Shown in pieces: positions 12,192 through 24,719 of a stretch of DNA of 64,000 bases (its first letter is position 1; every line of letters starts with the position of its first letter). The DNA is from Diabrotica undecimpunctata (lineage: Eukaryota > Arthropoda > Insecta > Coleoptera > Chrysomelidae): NCBI RefSeq assembly GCF_040954645.1, contig NC_092807.1:3844001-3908000 (forward strand), written 5' to 3'. The notes below the pieces were generated by a model that searched no databases, was not told the DNA's origin, and worked only from the letters and a program-made list of their open reading frames with translations. A program made the position numbers and the translations under genes.

Positions 12192-13475
12192 TTATTCGCT
12201 GTCTAAACCTGAAGATGCAGTGCTGCTATCGCTGTCATTATCTTCACCACCTGGTGTAATTATAATTGGTTCTGGTAAAACTTTTATATAAGTGTCAAGT
12301 TCCCACATACGATGTTCTTCTTTAATTATGTGGCCTATACATTTAGCCCATTTCTCTGGAGTTACATGGAGGATTGCTTGAATCAAAAGTTTCTTAATTT
12401 CGTTTAATTTGAACGTTTTGTTATTGCGTGCTACTTGTCCTTTCACTTGCTCCCAGATAAGTTCAATGGGATTAAGTTCGCAATGATAAGGTGGTAGACG
12501 CAGAACTTTGACACTATAATCTTTTGCAGTTTCATCTACAGCATATTTAAGATATTCAATTTTCCATAACCGTGCAATGTCAAGGAGCTAAATTTTGAGC
12601 ATTGATTCTTCGTATGCAATCCCCTTTTCTGTAAGCCATTGTTGAATCCTCCCTTTCAATTTCTTTAATAATCACCTGTTTTTTTCGACTCAAATTGAAG
12701 AAAACCATCATAAAGAAACCCTGTATCACTTCCTATATGGGTGACGATTAAACGCCGTTCCTTTCCTGATGGAGCTTTTAATCCTGTATATCAGCCTTCT
12801 ATAAATGCTTCGCGTTTACTTTTGACATTTAAATCTTGCCAAACTTTTCCAACTGTATGACCTTTTCCAACCTTGGTTAATCTAGGTTTCATCCAAATAA
12901 CATATTTTGCGTCCAGTGCTGCGAATTTTGCGTATTTCTTCTAAATATTTTCTTCTCCGCACAATAATTTTATTTTTTTCTAATAGCATACTTTTTCTGT
13001 TGAGTTTTACATATCGAAAGTTCATTTCACGCATGGTCCTGGTTAAGACTCTACGAGATATCTTGGGTAAGGAGTCATCGTTTTCGAGCTCTTGAGAAAT
13101 ATTTTTCAGTGTTGGAATTTCACTCCGAAAATAAAATGAATGAATTTTTCGACGTATAATATTACTTGTCTCGTCATCCAAAACAATGCTTTTCCTACCT
13201 CTAGTTTTACCTTTTTCTTGCTTTTTATTTTCCGATGTATTTTTAAGTACACGATAAATACAGCTAACGGATACTTTTGTTAAACTGCTACAAATGTCGA
13301 CCGCTTGGCTAACATTTAATTCCATTTTTCTGCCGACAATTCCTTCATAAACGTTTCGTATTATTACCTTCTCTTCGGACGTTAACATTTTCCGTCTCTT
13401 TTGCGGCATTTCATTTTTGGAGTCAACATCAGAATTTTGCAGTCTTCTCTTGGAACAACTCGGTTTTTCGTCCAA
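12192..13475 (-). pseudogene. Tc1/IS630-type transposase, broken
   Basis: The N-terminal 197 codons (13475-12882) hold a basic start, a helix-turn-helix region (NVSQAVDICSSLTKVSVSCI), a GRKS hook and the first catalytic Asp in ICYLDET. The following segment continues as VWMKPRLTKVGKGHTVGKVW in another reading block. The 84-codon end (12446-12192) follows PPYHCELNPIELIWEQVKG (about 12500-12445), whose Glu is the third catalytic residue. A deletion or decay near 12600 removes the expected second Asp segment. The C terminus is Asp/Ser-rich. I did not find clear terminal repeats. Confidence 0.75.
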
Positions 13476-15356
13476 CTCTAATAAAACTCAAACCAAATAA
13501 TTACAGAATATAACTAAAAATTTACTATAAAACGACAAGCTATAACACTCGTATTATCAATAACACGTTTTATCAATAACACAAACTTATCGCATAAAAT
13601 ACCCTACCCTCAGAAACGCCATAGTAAATAACCTATTGTTGATGGGCACTCGCTCGACAAAAACTAGTCTTACGGCTTTCTGTGGATCTGAATTGAAACG
13701 GAATTCCGTCGCTAATTCCAAAGTTGCAAAACGATTGAAAAATATTGTTTTAAAATATCGATTTTTATTTTATAAATTTAAATATGTAACGAAACGGAAC
13801 ATATAAATAAAATTTATTTCATTGCAATTTTGTGCTTAATTTTTACTATTGAAAAAATCAGGTTTTTTATATTTTTATGACGGTAATAATCGCTGCATGG
13901 AAGAATACAGGTTTTGTATGACCATAATTACTACTTGTGAACAAGAATTGGCTACATTGTACGACAACTTCTGGTCAAGTCTACTATAGAGAAGCACAAA
14001 TAAATATACTACTTTATATATTCTGTAATTTCTTATGAGGAAACGCAAATTGCAATCGAGAAAACAGGCAGTTTTCGAGGGCCGCTGTGTACATTTAAAT
14101 TTGAGGATATTCCGCGTTTAAACTATGATATCACTCTTCTAAATTGAGGGTTTCTACTTTAGTAACACAATTTTGACTTTAATAAATCTTAAGCTTATTG
14201 AATTTTATCTGGTTTTGTCCGATGCTAAGAATAAATTTATCTGATTTAAAGTCCAAATTAATCATTGATTTGTCTCAGGACGTGTCTAGACCTGAGAGCC
14301 TTTCAGAAAGAAAATCGTTCCTTCTGAAAATTACTTTACTGCACCATTTTAATTCTTATATGATCTTAAAGTGACACTAATTCTTCCTGATGAAATATAC
14401 TCCTTAATTAAAAGGGCGTAACATACTCGTACTGCTGCAAGTAACAAAATGAGTTAATTGGGCTGGATATTAAAGTAAAAGCAAAATGAAACCAAGATAT
14501 AAAAAAAGGACAGGGAAAAATCAAATTGTGAAGGTAAAAAGTGGAGATAGAAGGTGTAGTCAGGACAAAAATAAAGAAACAAATAAGTTAAACATGGTCA
14601 TAATACAATTTGTGGTAACTTAGATACTATTAGAGCAATTGTAATTGAAGTTCTTGCAAAACCTTAGGAATGTCATCTGTAAAGATCTTGAGATGATAAA
14701 ATGAAATCCCCCCCAAAAAATACAAGGTAAAGAGAAACTGTAGAAAAAGTGTTGTTTAGAAACCAATCCAACTGGCTCTTTTAAATTTTCATCTTAGATG
14801 ACGAGTAGAAGTGATATATAGATTTGAGTTACTATCTCTATTATGACAAGACGGTATTGACCATACATAAAGTCCAGACGAAATACAGGTCATGATTATA
14901 TTCTTGCCTGTAAGCGATTAATCTAAACCTAGATGGGTTATTAGCTTTTAATACAAAGTGTACGTGTTCGTCTTCTGTTCATTTTACTAGTGCATTGCTA
15001 TCTGCATCATTGTATGTGTACCTTCCACTGTTGATGATAACTGTTGTAATCTTCAACGTATATACCAGAGTTGGGTCGTATTTAAATACCTAAGACTGAC
15101 CAAGGTCTAGAGGGTTGCATACTGGAGGTGGTTACGTTTTCGAGTTTAATGACAACGTTGTGAATGTCGTCGTTAGTATATGTAGAAATTAGAGAAGTGT
15201 TTTCAATATTTTGTCTATAATATGTCGCTACTTTGTACGATCGGTGATATTTTGCATCCAGCAGCTTATAGTCTGGTTTATTAATAAAGCTGAGGCTTAG
15301 TTCAGTTACCTAAAAATTTAGTAATTCAAGTTTTAAGGTTCAGAAAAGAGTTGTTT
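13476..15356. other. intronic sequence, nothing assigned
   Basis: No open frame with a recognisable domain, no RNA gene and no clear repeat until the inverted-repeat element at 15357. Confidence 0.5.
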
Positions 15357-16053
15357 GGGTGGGACTTATTTCGTTTTTGAAGTTATACTTCTATACGCGT
15401 GTGCGACGATAGAAATTTGTATGGGAGTGAATCAGCAAAGTCATTACATATGTAAGATATAGGTAAGAGAGATACAGAAGATATATTTTCTGTCTCTTTC
15501 TCTCTCGAGAATAAAAATGTTCTTTTTGTAAATATATTTATTATTTATTAATATTATTATTATTTTTTTATTAGTATTATTATCATGGTAAATTAAACAT
15601 ATGCATAAGTAAGTTATGCATATCGTCATTTTTAAATACTTATGAATGTTGCATTTTAATTTGTATTGTATTATTATATTGAATTATGTTGCGGTGTACT
15701 GTATTGTATTTTTATATTAATAACAAAATAAACAATGAATTTTACTACAGAGTTTGTGTAAAAAAATTTTTTTGCATTCAACTCCTTTTATACATATATG
15801 AAAATAAAAATATACATTTTTATCAAAATATTGATTTAATCCTTCATTTACTATACTCCTATTAGAGGTCAAATGTTATTTATATACAACAAACGATGCA
15901 CCATATACCTATATACCTAATTCTGTTTCTCTTTCTGCTCTCTCTTACCTATAGCATTACATATGTAATGATTGTGCAGATTGACGCCCATATAAATTTG
16001 TAACGGCGAACGCGTGTATAGAAATATAACTTCTACCGGCAGTCCCACTGGAC
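15357..16053. mobile_element. MITE-like element with long imperfect terminal inverted repeats
   Basis: The left arm (about 15357-15500) and right arm (about 15925-16053) are inverted copies. They share GTGGGACT, GAAGTTATA(C/T)TTCTATAC, ATTACATATGTAA and TATAGGTAAGAGAGA, at roughly 80% identity by eye. The interior is AT-rich and non-coding. At the right end GGCAGTCC and GGACTGCC form a further small hairpin. Target duplication and superfamily are not resolved. Confidence 0.7.
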
Positions 16054-17077
16054 TGCCACACCCGTTTTTTTTAATATCTATATAATCTTTAGGTATATTA
16101 CGAATATGGATTTTGCTAATAAATTTAATATTTAATTAATTGTGTAAATTGTTTAAACAATTTTTGGAAAATATTTTACGATATTTTTAGAACAATTTTG
16201 TTGGCAAACATGGCAATGGATCATTTACACTTAAATTTACAATAACTTGTTGTAAATAATTAATAATTGTTATGTTTTATATAAAAATATAAGTAATTCG
16301 TTTATCATATTTGTCATTTAGTTTTCTCACTATCCGACAACAGGATATTTTTGTTTTTGCCCAAACACTTGATTTCTGCAGACTTTTATGCACAAATTTG
16401 GTGATAAATCGATAAAGAATTTATAGACACATACACTAACCAATTTTGTATTTATTATGTTTCATAATGCCACTATTTTCATTATTTTTATCATCATTTT
16501 CCAACAAATAATCATCGTCGGAGACCACAATATTATATTGATAAAATCTACAGCTGATGAAAACAATACCTGCTGAAAACTTCTCACCTGACCCTTATAT
16601 GGCTCATCAAAAAATAATATACAATAGTCTGTTCGTACTATTAGCCCTTTGCGCGTTTTGTTATCATTATACTTTCATTTATAAATCGATAACAGTTTAG
16701 AGATCTCTAATTAGGTCACGTCATATCAACTTTTAAGTCAGAATAATTAAAGTAGGTAATAGAGGGATGCAAATCGCCATCTTTCGTGATCCCGAATCAT
16801 AATAATTTTTAACATTTTAATTATTTTTCAAGTTCACCTCTTAATTACTGTAAAAAAACAATTTTATGCAAACTGCATACGTTATTAGCACGAGGAGTGA
16901 TATAATATGTCAAAGGTGAAGTATAATGTGATATTTTTTATTGCGTCTAATAAGTTTTTTATTTAAATTTCTACAGAAATTTGTTTACAATACCATAATC
17001 TGATGCATAACTTTCTTCGACCTGTTAATAAATTGTCAAGTTGTAGTTATGTCCCATTCAAAGCTTGCGCATTTTCT

Positions 17078-18080
17078 TTAAAAAATTCCAGCAATCAGTA
17101 TTCTCTTATTTTTCCATTGATCAATTAGATATGCATTCATTTCTTGGTCCATCAATGTAATGCCTTTCACATCCTCATCATCATTGTGGCTTGGCAACCC
17201 TGCGTGGGTCCTTCTCAAGAATTTCTCTCCGGTCGTCCCTATCCATCGCCTTCCTTCGCCAAGCACGTATTCCCATATTTCTCATGTCTTCATCGATGTT
17301 ATCCAGGCACCTTGTTCTGGGTCTTTATCTTCTTCTCTGACCAATTTGTCTATTAAGATGCGTTTTTCTAGCTAGGTCATTTTGTTCCATCCACATTAAT
17401 CTGTGGATTACTGTCCTATTCTCTAGAGTGGACATTACTGTCCTTTCTCCAGGGATGCCCTTATTCATCTGCATATTACCGCAGGTGCGCTTCGTCTACT
17501 CATAGCCCCTATCAAAGAGCTGGTGGTAACATTATTAAATGCTTCTTCTATATCTAAAAATGGTTGCGGGCTTATTTCCATATACTTCATTTTGTTGGTG
17601 TTTATTATTAAAACCCATTTTTGTAGCTGATTCTTTTAATGCTATTTATATACGCCTCCCGTACAGCGTTTTCTGTTCTCCCAACAATATTAATTAATTC
17701 TGCATATGGTGCCATACGGTGCCATACGGTGACATAATACTGTGAAAAATATTTTATACGCTGCATTTAGAAGCGTAATTCCTCTGTTGTTGGAACATTC
17801 AAAGATATCTCGTTTTTGTTTATGGTGCCAAGTATTCCAATATTTCAGTCATTGGGGAGGGATTTCTGTGTCCATATTTCTTTTATAAGCTGCTGTAATG
17901 CCATTATGGTATCATGGCCATCTTCTTTATATAGTTCAGCTAGGAAATTATCTATTCCGGGTGATTTGTTTCTGGTCAGTTTTTTACCTGCATTTTTAAC
18001 TTTAACTGCATCTTAAACTTTATCTTTAACTGCTTTTCACTCTTCTGGTAAATCTCATTTCGTTCTAGATTCTGCGAACA
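17078..18080 (-). pseudogene. non-LTR RT remnant
   Basis: Minus-strand pieces include NKSPGIDNFLAELYKEDGHD (about 17970-17915), the RT segment preceding the catalytic domain, and a tail LRRTHAGLPSHNDDEDVKGI (about 17215-17155). Multiple frameshifts and missing catalytic boxes mark it as a fossil. It ends about 50 bp before host exon B. The stretch 16060-17070 holds nothing I can assign. Confidence 0.55.
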
Positions 18081-18136
18081 ATGGAGGTATTCAACAATTT
18101 TTATATTTGATCTAAATTTATTTTACTGATTTTCAG

Positions 18137-18316
18137 GCTGCCGGTTTGGACAAACAAGATATCGCTGAATTCATCATACAAGAGTACCCTGAAAGTGTCA
18201 ATTCTGTTGATAACGAAGGAAGAACACCTCTACATTACGCAGCACTGTTAAAAGATGATGGCAACATGATGAACTTTCTCATAGAACATGGAGCTGATGA
18301 ATCTGCCTTGGATAAT
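18137..18316 (+). CDS. host gene exon B: ankyrin repeats
   Basis: 60 codons between TTTTCAG and GTAAGT, phase 0 at both ends. It completes the first ankyrin repeat (AAGLDKQDIAEFIIQEYP) and encodes a second with the consensus NEGRTPLHYAALLKDDGN, ending LIEHGADESALDN. The intron position after ...DN is the same as in exon F, so the two ankyrin blocks are internal duplicates. Highly supported by consensus residues and splice borders. Confidence 0.92.
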
Positions 18317-18971
18317 GTAAGTAACATTACCTATATAACTTATACGGGCTTTTAAATTAAGTTCTTCCAATTTTTTAATTTTAATAAAACAAAATTTTTT
18401 TTTTCGTTTGAAAGGCATAAAAGATTCTATTTTGTATAGAATATGACATCTCGATGACATGGATTATATTTACTTCAAAGACCACTGTGGTTTGTAGTTT
18501 ATTCCCATAGAGCTACAACTTAAGAAAAACCCACAATAAAGTGGTCAAATCGCACGATCTCGGTAGCTAGTTTACATCATCTACGCATAAGCTAACCATG
18601 TTCTTAAATCGCTGTTGAATCCACACATCGTTGGTGTCCATATCATCCAATTTAGGCCAAAAAAAAGTATATAATCTTCTATCTATAGCGATTGCCGTTA
18701 ACGCTGATGGCCTGAATAACTTCGTTCACAAAGAAATATGGAGCGGTGATGCCATCAGCTCAAAATTCACACTAAACAGTGACTTTTTACAAATGCATTA
18801 GACGAAGTTATGGTCTACGAAAAGCCGACTTCTTGTGAGCGACGTGAAATCGATTTCGTCGATTTCGTCGACGTACGGGTATTGGTTAATTGTTTACCGA
18901 CTCGAAATTTATCCAAAACACACATATTTCAGTAAACAAAAAACATTAACAAACATATTTACTTTTCACAG

Positions 18972-19239
18972 AAACAAAAAACTGCTGCATATTACAAAAC
19001 CCGCCATTCTGAAATCGACTCAAAACTACTAAACGTCGTTCCGGATTGTCCAAGATCAGCTAAAGAATCATTGGCTGCCAACTTTGACTGGAATATGCTA
19101 ACATCTTCACCATCTATGAACTGGATCCAAAACGGCGTTAAAAAAGCTGAGGGTATTTTACATAAGAGCAACGATGAAGAGTCTGAAAACGCAACTAATG
19201 GACATGATGGTACGGAGAATGGATCAGCAGATGAACCTG
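18972..19239 (+). CDS. host gene exon C: linker
   Basis: Starts after TTTTCACAG with KQKTAAYYKTRHSEIDSKLL, which continues the ankyrin repeat left open by exon B (compare QGFTPEYYRK at the same place after exon F). It then passes into a Ser/Asn/Glu-rich linker ending ENGSADEP. The donor GTAGGA leaves one base (phase 1), which matches the acceptor at 19356. No domain is recognised in the second half. Confidence 0.85.
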
Positions 19240-19355
19240 GTAGGAATAAAACTTTTTAAATTTAATTTTTTTAATTTTGATTCCGAAATTCTAAATGATC
19301 TTAATAATTTAAGAAGTATTTATAACTTCAATATTAATCGTTGTATATTTTTCAG

Positions 19356-20200
19356 TTGAAAATGGCAACCACGAACCTGAAGAAATCAACGAAGAACAAA
19401 AAGAAGAAACCCCTGAAGCTTCCACCGATCCTGAAGAACCCGACCCGCCCAAAGAAGAACAAGAACCTGAGAAGTCTGAAGAAGAACCTGAACCAGAAGA
19501 ATCTAAAATGGAACCAGAGGCTGAAGACGTTAAGGAAGAACCAACGCCTTCATCACCAGGACCTGTAGAACCAGAACATGAACCAGAACCAGAACAAGAA
19601 CAAGAACTAGAACCAGAAGATTCGAAAGAAGAGGATCCTGCACCGGACAACAACAATTCTGAAGAGACTGAAGACAAAAATGAACCAGAGGTGGAAGGGG
19701 CTGAAGATAAAGAAGAAGAAGTTATTGATAGCAACAATAATGGTACTGAAGCTGAGGAAGAAAAAGAACCAGAACAAGAAGATGGTAAAGAGAAAGAAAA
19801 GTCTCAATCTAGACCGGCAAGTAATACAACCCGTCCAAATAGCTCAAAAGAAGCAACAACTCGACCAAACAGCGTGAAATCTCGACCTTCTTCCAGTCAC
19901 ATTGAAGACAAGTCCAGACCTAGCAGCAAAACATCAGAAAAGCTACCGCCTGTAGAAGACGGAGAAGGGATAATAGAGGGAGTAGTTCACGGTGAAGATG
20001 AAATCGATCCAATGGACAACGAAGGTATGAATGAACCTAGAACGTCGGACAATAATGAAGACGTTAAAGTTTTAGTGGAAACCGGTAATATGGAGCAGTT
20101 GGCTGCAATGGTACTTAACGGCGAAGGGGACAGATTAGTTGGCATGACCAGTGATAACCCAGAGTTGCAGACTTTTTTAGAGAACGTTCCGACATACATG
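19356..20200 (+). CDS. host gene exon D: acidic Pro/Glu linker and start of ankyrin block 2
   Basis: Entered in phase 1 after ATTTTTCAG, left in phase 0 at GTAAGT. The first 150 codons are strongly acidic and low in complexity (repeated EPE, EEP, EQE units), followed by basic Ser/Arg repeats (RPNSS, RPNSVKSRPSSS, SRPSSKTSEK). The end (NMEQLAAMVLNGEGDRLVGM ... TFLENVPTYM) resembles exon M (TDKLVELLLDGYDHITDIVD ... FLQSILAFE) and begins an ankyrin-type module. It is probably disordered in the middle. Long open frames on the other strand here are composition shadows. Confidence 0.88.
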
Positions 20201-20307
20201 GTAAGTCAACCTTTTCACTTAACGAAGATCTTTTTTACTAAAACTTGGCTTTAATACTATCAATCAATAATCATACTTAATTTTAAAACTTGTTAATTCT
20301 TGACATA

Positions 20308-22279
20308 CAGGGTGAGTCATAACTATTGGGACATAGACTAAGGGCAGATTATTTGGACCAAAATATGGCTATTGGGCCAAATATGCCTTAATAAAATGTT
20401 GTTGAGAAAGAAGATACAGGGTGTTAAAGTTAATTTTTGTTTTTCGTTTTTTACTAATAGTTTCCCTGTATATTTATATATTACTATCAAAATTGGCACA
20501 GAGGCATAATCTTAGACAAGAAATAGTATTTTATTTACAATTTTACGTTTTGTCATAGAGGGCGCCACGTGGATCATTCCTAATGATCAAATTAAGTCTA
20601 AACTTTTTCTGATGAAACTTTTTAGTAATTTTTATTAGAAAATATGACGTAAACATCATTTTTACGTAAAATTGGTACTCTTGTTTAAACATGATAATTT
20701 CAACCGTTTTCGATAAAAACGCAGTCGAACTGCTTAGAGTCTTAAAAAAGGATTTCAAATATTATTTCATTTATGAAAAGTATGCTTTGGACTGTCAGAT
20801 AATTGTTGTTGGTAAATGTCATTTGTTCAGAGTAAATTATTTTTGATGTGACAGTGTAGTGTAATGTTGCATTTTTTAAAAGTAATCATTACTTTTTTTG
20901 ATTGAAATGCCTCGTCACAATCATTTTACTAATGAAGAAATGCGAGATATGATTTGCGTATACGCACAAGAAATTTTTTGCGGTCGCTCGGCAGCCAGAA
21001 GGTATGGAATGTTATACGCAAACAGAAGGCAACCAAATCACAAAACTTTTGCAAGATTATATCGTAGTTTAGGTGAAACTGGGTCATTTCACACTAAAAA
21101 TCGGGGTGGTCGACCGAAACAAATCACACCTAATCAAGAAGATGAACTTTTGGTTCGAGTAGATGAAAATCCTGAAATAAGTTCACGACATCTATCAGCA
21201 GCAACAGGAGTAAGTCAGTCGTCTATTATTAGAATTCTAAAAAAAGAGAACCTCCATCCTTATCACTTCACTCCTGTTCAAAATTTACTTCCAACAGATC
21301 TTCCACGACGGTTACAGTTTTGCCAACGTATTCTGAATAAACATCGCAATGACAGACACTTTATTAAGAATATTATGTTCACCGACGAAGCAACTTTTAC
21401 CAGACAAGGGGTTTTTAATTGGCGAAATGGTCATTATCGGGAAGAAGAAAACCCGCATGATACTAAAGCTAGACATTTTCAGCATGAGTTTAAATTGAAT
21501 ATTTGGTGTGGCATTATAGGCGACCAACTACTTGGGCCTTATGTTTTTCCTCCGAATTTAAATGGAGATTCTTATTTATTTTTTTTGGAAAATACTCTTA
21601 GTGATATATTAGATGATCTGTCACTGGATGTAAGAAAAAAAATGTGGTTTATGCAGGATGGAGCGCCACCTCATTTTTCATTAGCTGTTAGAAATCATCT
21701 TAATGACGTATTTCCTCAACGATGGATTAGCAGGGGCAGTGATTTTCAATGGCCACCAAGAAGTCCTGAGTACAATGAAATTAATACACGAGACGAACTT
21801 TGGAGATACATTCAAAATGCAGCTAATCTTATAAGGGGACAGAATAATATTTTTTTTAACGTCCGAAAATCCTTTATAAAAAGAATTAGAAAAGGCATAG
21901 AAATCGGAGGAGACCATGTAAAACATTTAGTTTGAGTTTTTGTGAGTTCTTTTAAGTTAAAGTGTGTTTAGTTTTGATTTATCGTCAAAACGGAAACCTT
22001 ACGTTAGTTGCAACTTTGTTTATTAGTTTGGTATTTGATAGTGGAATTGTAAATAAAATACTATTTCTTGTCTAAGATTATGCCTCTGTGCCAATTTTGA
22101 TAGCAATATATAAATATACAGGGAAACTATTAGCAAAAAACGAAAAACAAAAATTAACTTTAACACCTTGTATCTTTTTTCTCGGCAACATTTTATTAAG
22201 GCATATTTGGCCCAATAGCCATATTTTGGTCCAAATAAACTGTCCTTAGTCTATGTCCCAATAATTATGACTCACCCTG
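20308..22279 (+). mobile_element. Tc1/mariner-type transposon with 233-bp terminal inverted repeats
   Basis: Terminal inverted repeats 20308-20540 and 22047-22279 begin CAGGGTGAGTCATAA and are near-identical inverted copies. TA dinucleotides flank both ends (20306-20307 and 22280-22281), the classic target duplication. One transposase gene lies between. The element sits in the intron between exons D and E, about 100 bp after the exon D donor. Confidence 0.92.
20907..21935 (+). CDS. Tc1/mariner-type transposase, third catalytic residue altered
   Basis: A 342-codon intact frame from ATG at 20907 (MPRHNHFTNEE); the frame is open to a TTG nine bases upstream. It has N-terminal helix-turn-helix regions (GRSAARRYGM and SSRHLSAATGVSQSSIIRIL), a GRPK-like linker, and the DDE core with Asp160 (FTDEAT) and Asp251 (MQDGAPPHF). 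The segment WPPRSPEYNEINTRDELW follows. With 41 residues between the second Asp and the usual third position the spacing fits the DD41D group, but that position is Asn293 instead of Asp. The enzyme would then be inactive despite the open frame. Confidence 0.85.
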   Translation: MPRHNHFTNEEMRDMICVYAQEIFCGRSAARRYGMLYANRRQPNHKTFARLYRSLGETGSFHTKNRGGRPKQITPNQEDELLVRVDENPEISSRHLSAATGVSQSSIIRILKKENLHPYHFTPVQNLLPTDLPRRLQFCQRILNKHRNDRHFIKNIMFTDEATFTRQGVFNWRNGHYREEENPHDTKARHFQHEFKLNIWCGIIGDQLLGPYVFPPNLNGDSYLFFLENTLSDILDDLSLDVRKKMWFMQDGAPPHFSLAVRNHLNDVFPQRWISRGSDFQWPPRSPEYNEINTRDELWRYIQNAANLIRGQNNIFFNVRKSFIKRIRKGIEIGGDHVKHLV

Positions 22280-22673
22280 TATATATCTTAATTTTTTTCA
22301 TCTTTTTAGGTTTCTTGGTAATATCCTTCAGTTTTAAATTATTCTGCCAGATTATTGACTACTCTAATGATCTACTTTTTCTTGTTGATTCCATCTTTGC
22401 TTTCGTCATCGGAATCCTTTTTCCAATTCTCCAATTCCAGGTTTTCTATCGTTCTTTTCTCACAGTCATAGCTAACTATAAAATAGTTAACTCGTGTTTT
22501 TTTAGCAAAAACTCTCCTTCCGATTTTTCTCTATAGATTCTCGGTAAAAATTGTCTTTCAAAAATTTTCAGTTTTTTACTGGTGTCATACTTTTCTCCAT
22601 TCGGCCAGCATATTTTCTAATTTATTTAATTTCTACTCTAAGATCTCTTAAGTATTTTCTACATTTATTTTTG

Positions 22674-23172
22674 ACGTGACAACGTCTTAAATTAGGTTGT
22701 GGCTCGGAGTCATTCATGAAAAAGTGTAACGCCCGCTAACGTCTGTTACAGTGAGTCACCGAACGAGAGAGAGGCCCGCCGGACCGGCGAATGCCTTGCG
22801 TCTCTCTCCCACTCAAAGATGATCGGTCCGCTGCGCGCGCAGCACTAGAGAATTAGGCGCGTTGAATCGGTGCGTGCTTCCGTGCTTGTGTCTCTGTCTT
22901 TCTCGAGCGTTCTTGGCGTTCAAGACACATTACAGCAGAAACACTTCCTTTCATTTCATATTTCTCCTATCATCGTCCTATCCTCAACGAAATCACTCAA
23001 ATAGAAATTAGTTAAGTTTAAGTTTACATGTACAATGTTTTAGTAAACAAAATATATTTCTATAGTTAAAATTTGTGCAATTCTTATTTTCATTCAATTC
23101 CTTGTTCCTATTGTGCAATTTAATAATATTCATATCAATAAATATTCTACCGAGAAAAAGACGTTGTCACGT
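22674..23172. mobile_element. MITE or SINE-like element with 15-bp inverted ends and a GC-rich core
   Basis: ACGTGACAACGTCTT at 22674-22688 is repeated exactly inverted at 23158-23172. The 470-bp interior has an unusually GC-rich part (about 22730-22880, with CCGGACCGGCG and CTGCGCGCGCAGC) in an AT-rich region. It is non-coding. The ends suggest a non-autonomous DNA element; no target duplication was confirmed. Confidence 0.7.
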
Positions 23173-23560
23173 AAAATCTTCGCCCGTAAAACCGACTTTA
23201 CAGGCAACCGATTTTTTTTTCTTCAAATATCTTCTTAATATGTATCGTGATACTCTCTAATCTTTTAATAATACACCCTATGAACCAGCTCTTTTATTCA
23301 GTGATCATGTTACACCTATTGTTACACGGTTTAAAGATTTCAGTTTTTTTAGTGCCATTAATCATTGTTCCTCCGCCCCTCTAGTAACCCACCAGTAGAG
23401 ATTAGTTGAGTCCAATATACTTATTCTTAATTTTCCTCGATACAAACATATTTTATATTCCTTCGGACGTTTTATATTATAAAATATTTAGTTTTTGGGA
23501 ACCATAAAGTTGTATTTAACGTTTGAATAACTGCTTAATAAATACATTTATTGATTTTAG

Positions 23561-23672
23561 TCAAAGATACATAGAATTCATGAAGCAGCCAGATCAGGAA
23601 GTTTACGGGATCTACAAGCAGCTTTAGACAGGCGTAAATTTGCTATTGCCAAAGACAGCATATCACCTAAAG
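23561..23672 (+). CDS. host gene exon E: ankyrin block 2
   Basis: Acceptor TTGATTTTAG, donor GGTACG leaving one base (phase 1). It encodes KIHRIHEAARSGSLRDLQAA, a typical ankyrin helix pair, then LDRRKFAIAKDSISPK. It is homologous to the start of exon N (ERVHHAIRQGSINDVTVLL) and begins in the same phase 0 position. It joins exon F to give the G-ASPLHVAVAFGN repeat. Confidence 0.9.
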
Positions 23673-24284
23673 GTACGATGTAGACAATTAAGTTTTTTAA
23701 TAATCGCTTTATGTAGACAGAAATATTATCTCTTTTAATACTTAACCTTAATTTTTTAAATTATCTTAATTGGCTCAGTCATGTCTTCTTCTTCAAGTGC
23801 CTTCTTCATCAGAAAAGCCGCTACCAACTGCCAAAGTTCAGAAGTTTCTACTGGAAAACCCAATACATATGAAGACCACACGGAAGAAAGGCGAAATGTC
23901 ACAAAGAGGTTAATTCGAGAAAATTGAATTTTTAACTTTCAAACCCTAAACATCATCATACAATTAAATATTTTGCGTACTTCTTTATTTAAGTAGTCTT
24001 CATACTTATTTTGTAACGTATTATTTAATCAACGGAATTTAAAATAAAACACAAAACTTAGAAACATTGCTTTATGTAAACACAAGTCACTACAAACACG
24101 GGAAAAAAGCGAAATATATGACAACAATTTTTTTTCTGATCTTCATTTGTCTAGCTTTTATTATTTTCTCCTCATTTTGTCTACGTTTTTGTTGTTTTTG
24201 TTGTAAGGTAAGCCTCTATAGAACGATCCAGCCCTTTCAGATGTGCAAAACTGACTCAAGTGGACCAGATCGTTAAATTTTTCC

Positions 24285-24719
24285 TTAGAAATTTTCCTTA
24301 GCTCTAAAAAACATCTCTATGAAAAAAGAGAAAAGGAAGGGAATTTTTAAAACGAACTCACCTGTATATAATTTTGGTGGCAAAATAAACTGGCTCTCGG
24401 GTAGTTGCACCTCATCGGAATTTGTAAATGGTTTGCGTATAATTGACGTCTCCCATTGTCCATTATAGGAATCTCGGTGTTTGAAAAGGCGTGGATAATC
24501 TTTCAATATTTCGAGTTCTCTGATTGGTCTTGATTTATATGTTGGTTTAGTTATGTAAATTTTGTCCAAGAATAGTAACCAGTTTCTTATAAGTGATTGA
24601 TCGACCTCTACGACATCGAACGGATTTGGTTTTACTCGACATGATCTAATTTCCGTGTACCAATCCTCAGGAAGTTCAGCATAATTTTTTGGTTTATCAC
24701 ACCCATATCTCGATCGCAC
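24285..24719 (-). pseudogene. transposase-like protein, C-terminal part after frameshift
   Basis: A 144-codon frame overlapping the N-terminal ORF by 23 bp. Upstream in this frame the strand reads RGHSYMECDRDMG, the expected continuation of the preceding protein. It continues DKPKNYAELPEDWYTEIRSC and LEILKDYPRLFKHRDSYNGQ. The two frames together look like one gene interrupted by a single-base indel. Confidence 0.7.

Noticed and set aside
19309..19807. Long Ser-rich and Phe-rich open frames on the minus strand opposite exon D
   Set aside because: They are shadows of the repetitive Glu/Pro codons of the host exon and have no domain.
22267..22670. Possible RT linker remnant on the minus strand
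   Set aside because: Basic, frame-broken translation without a recognisable motif.
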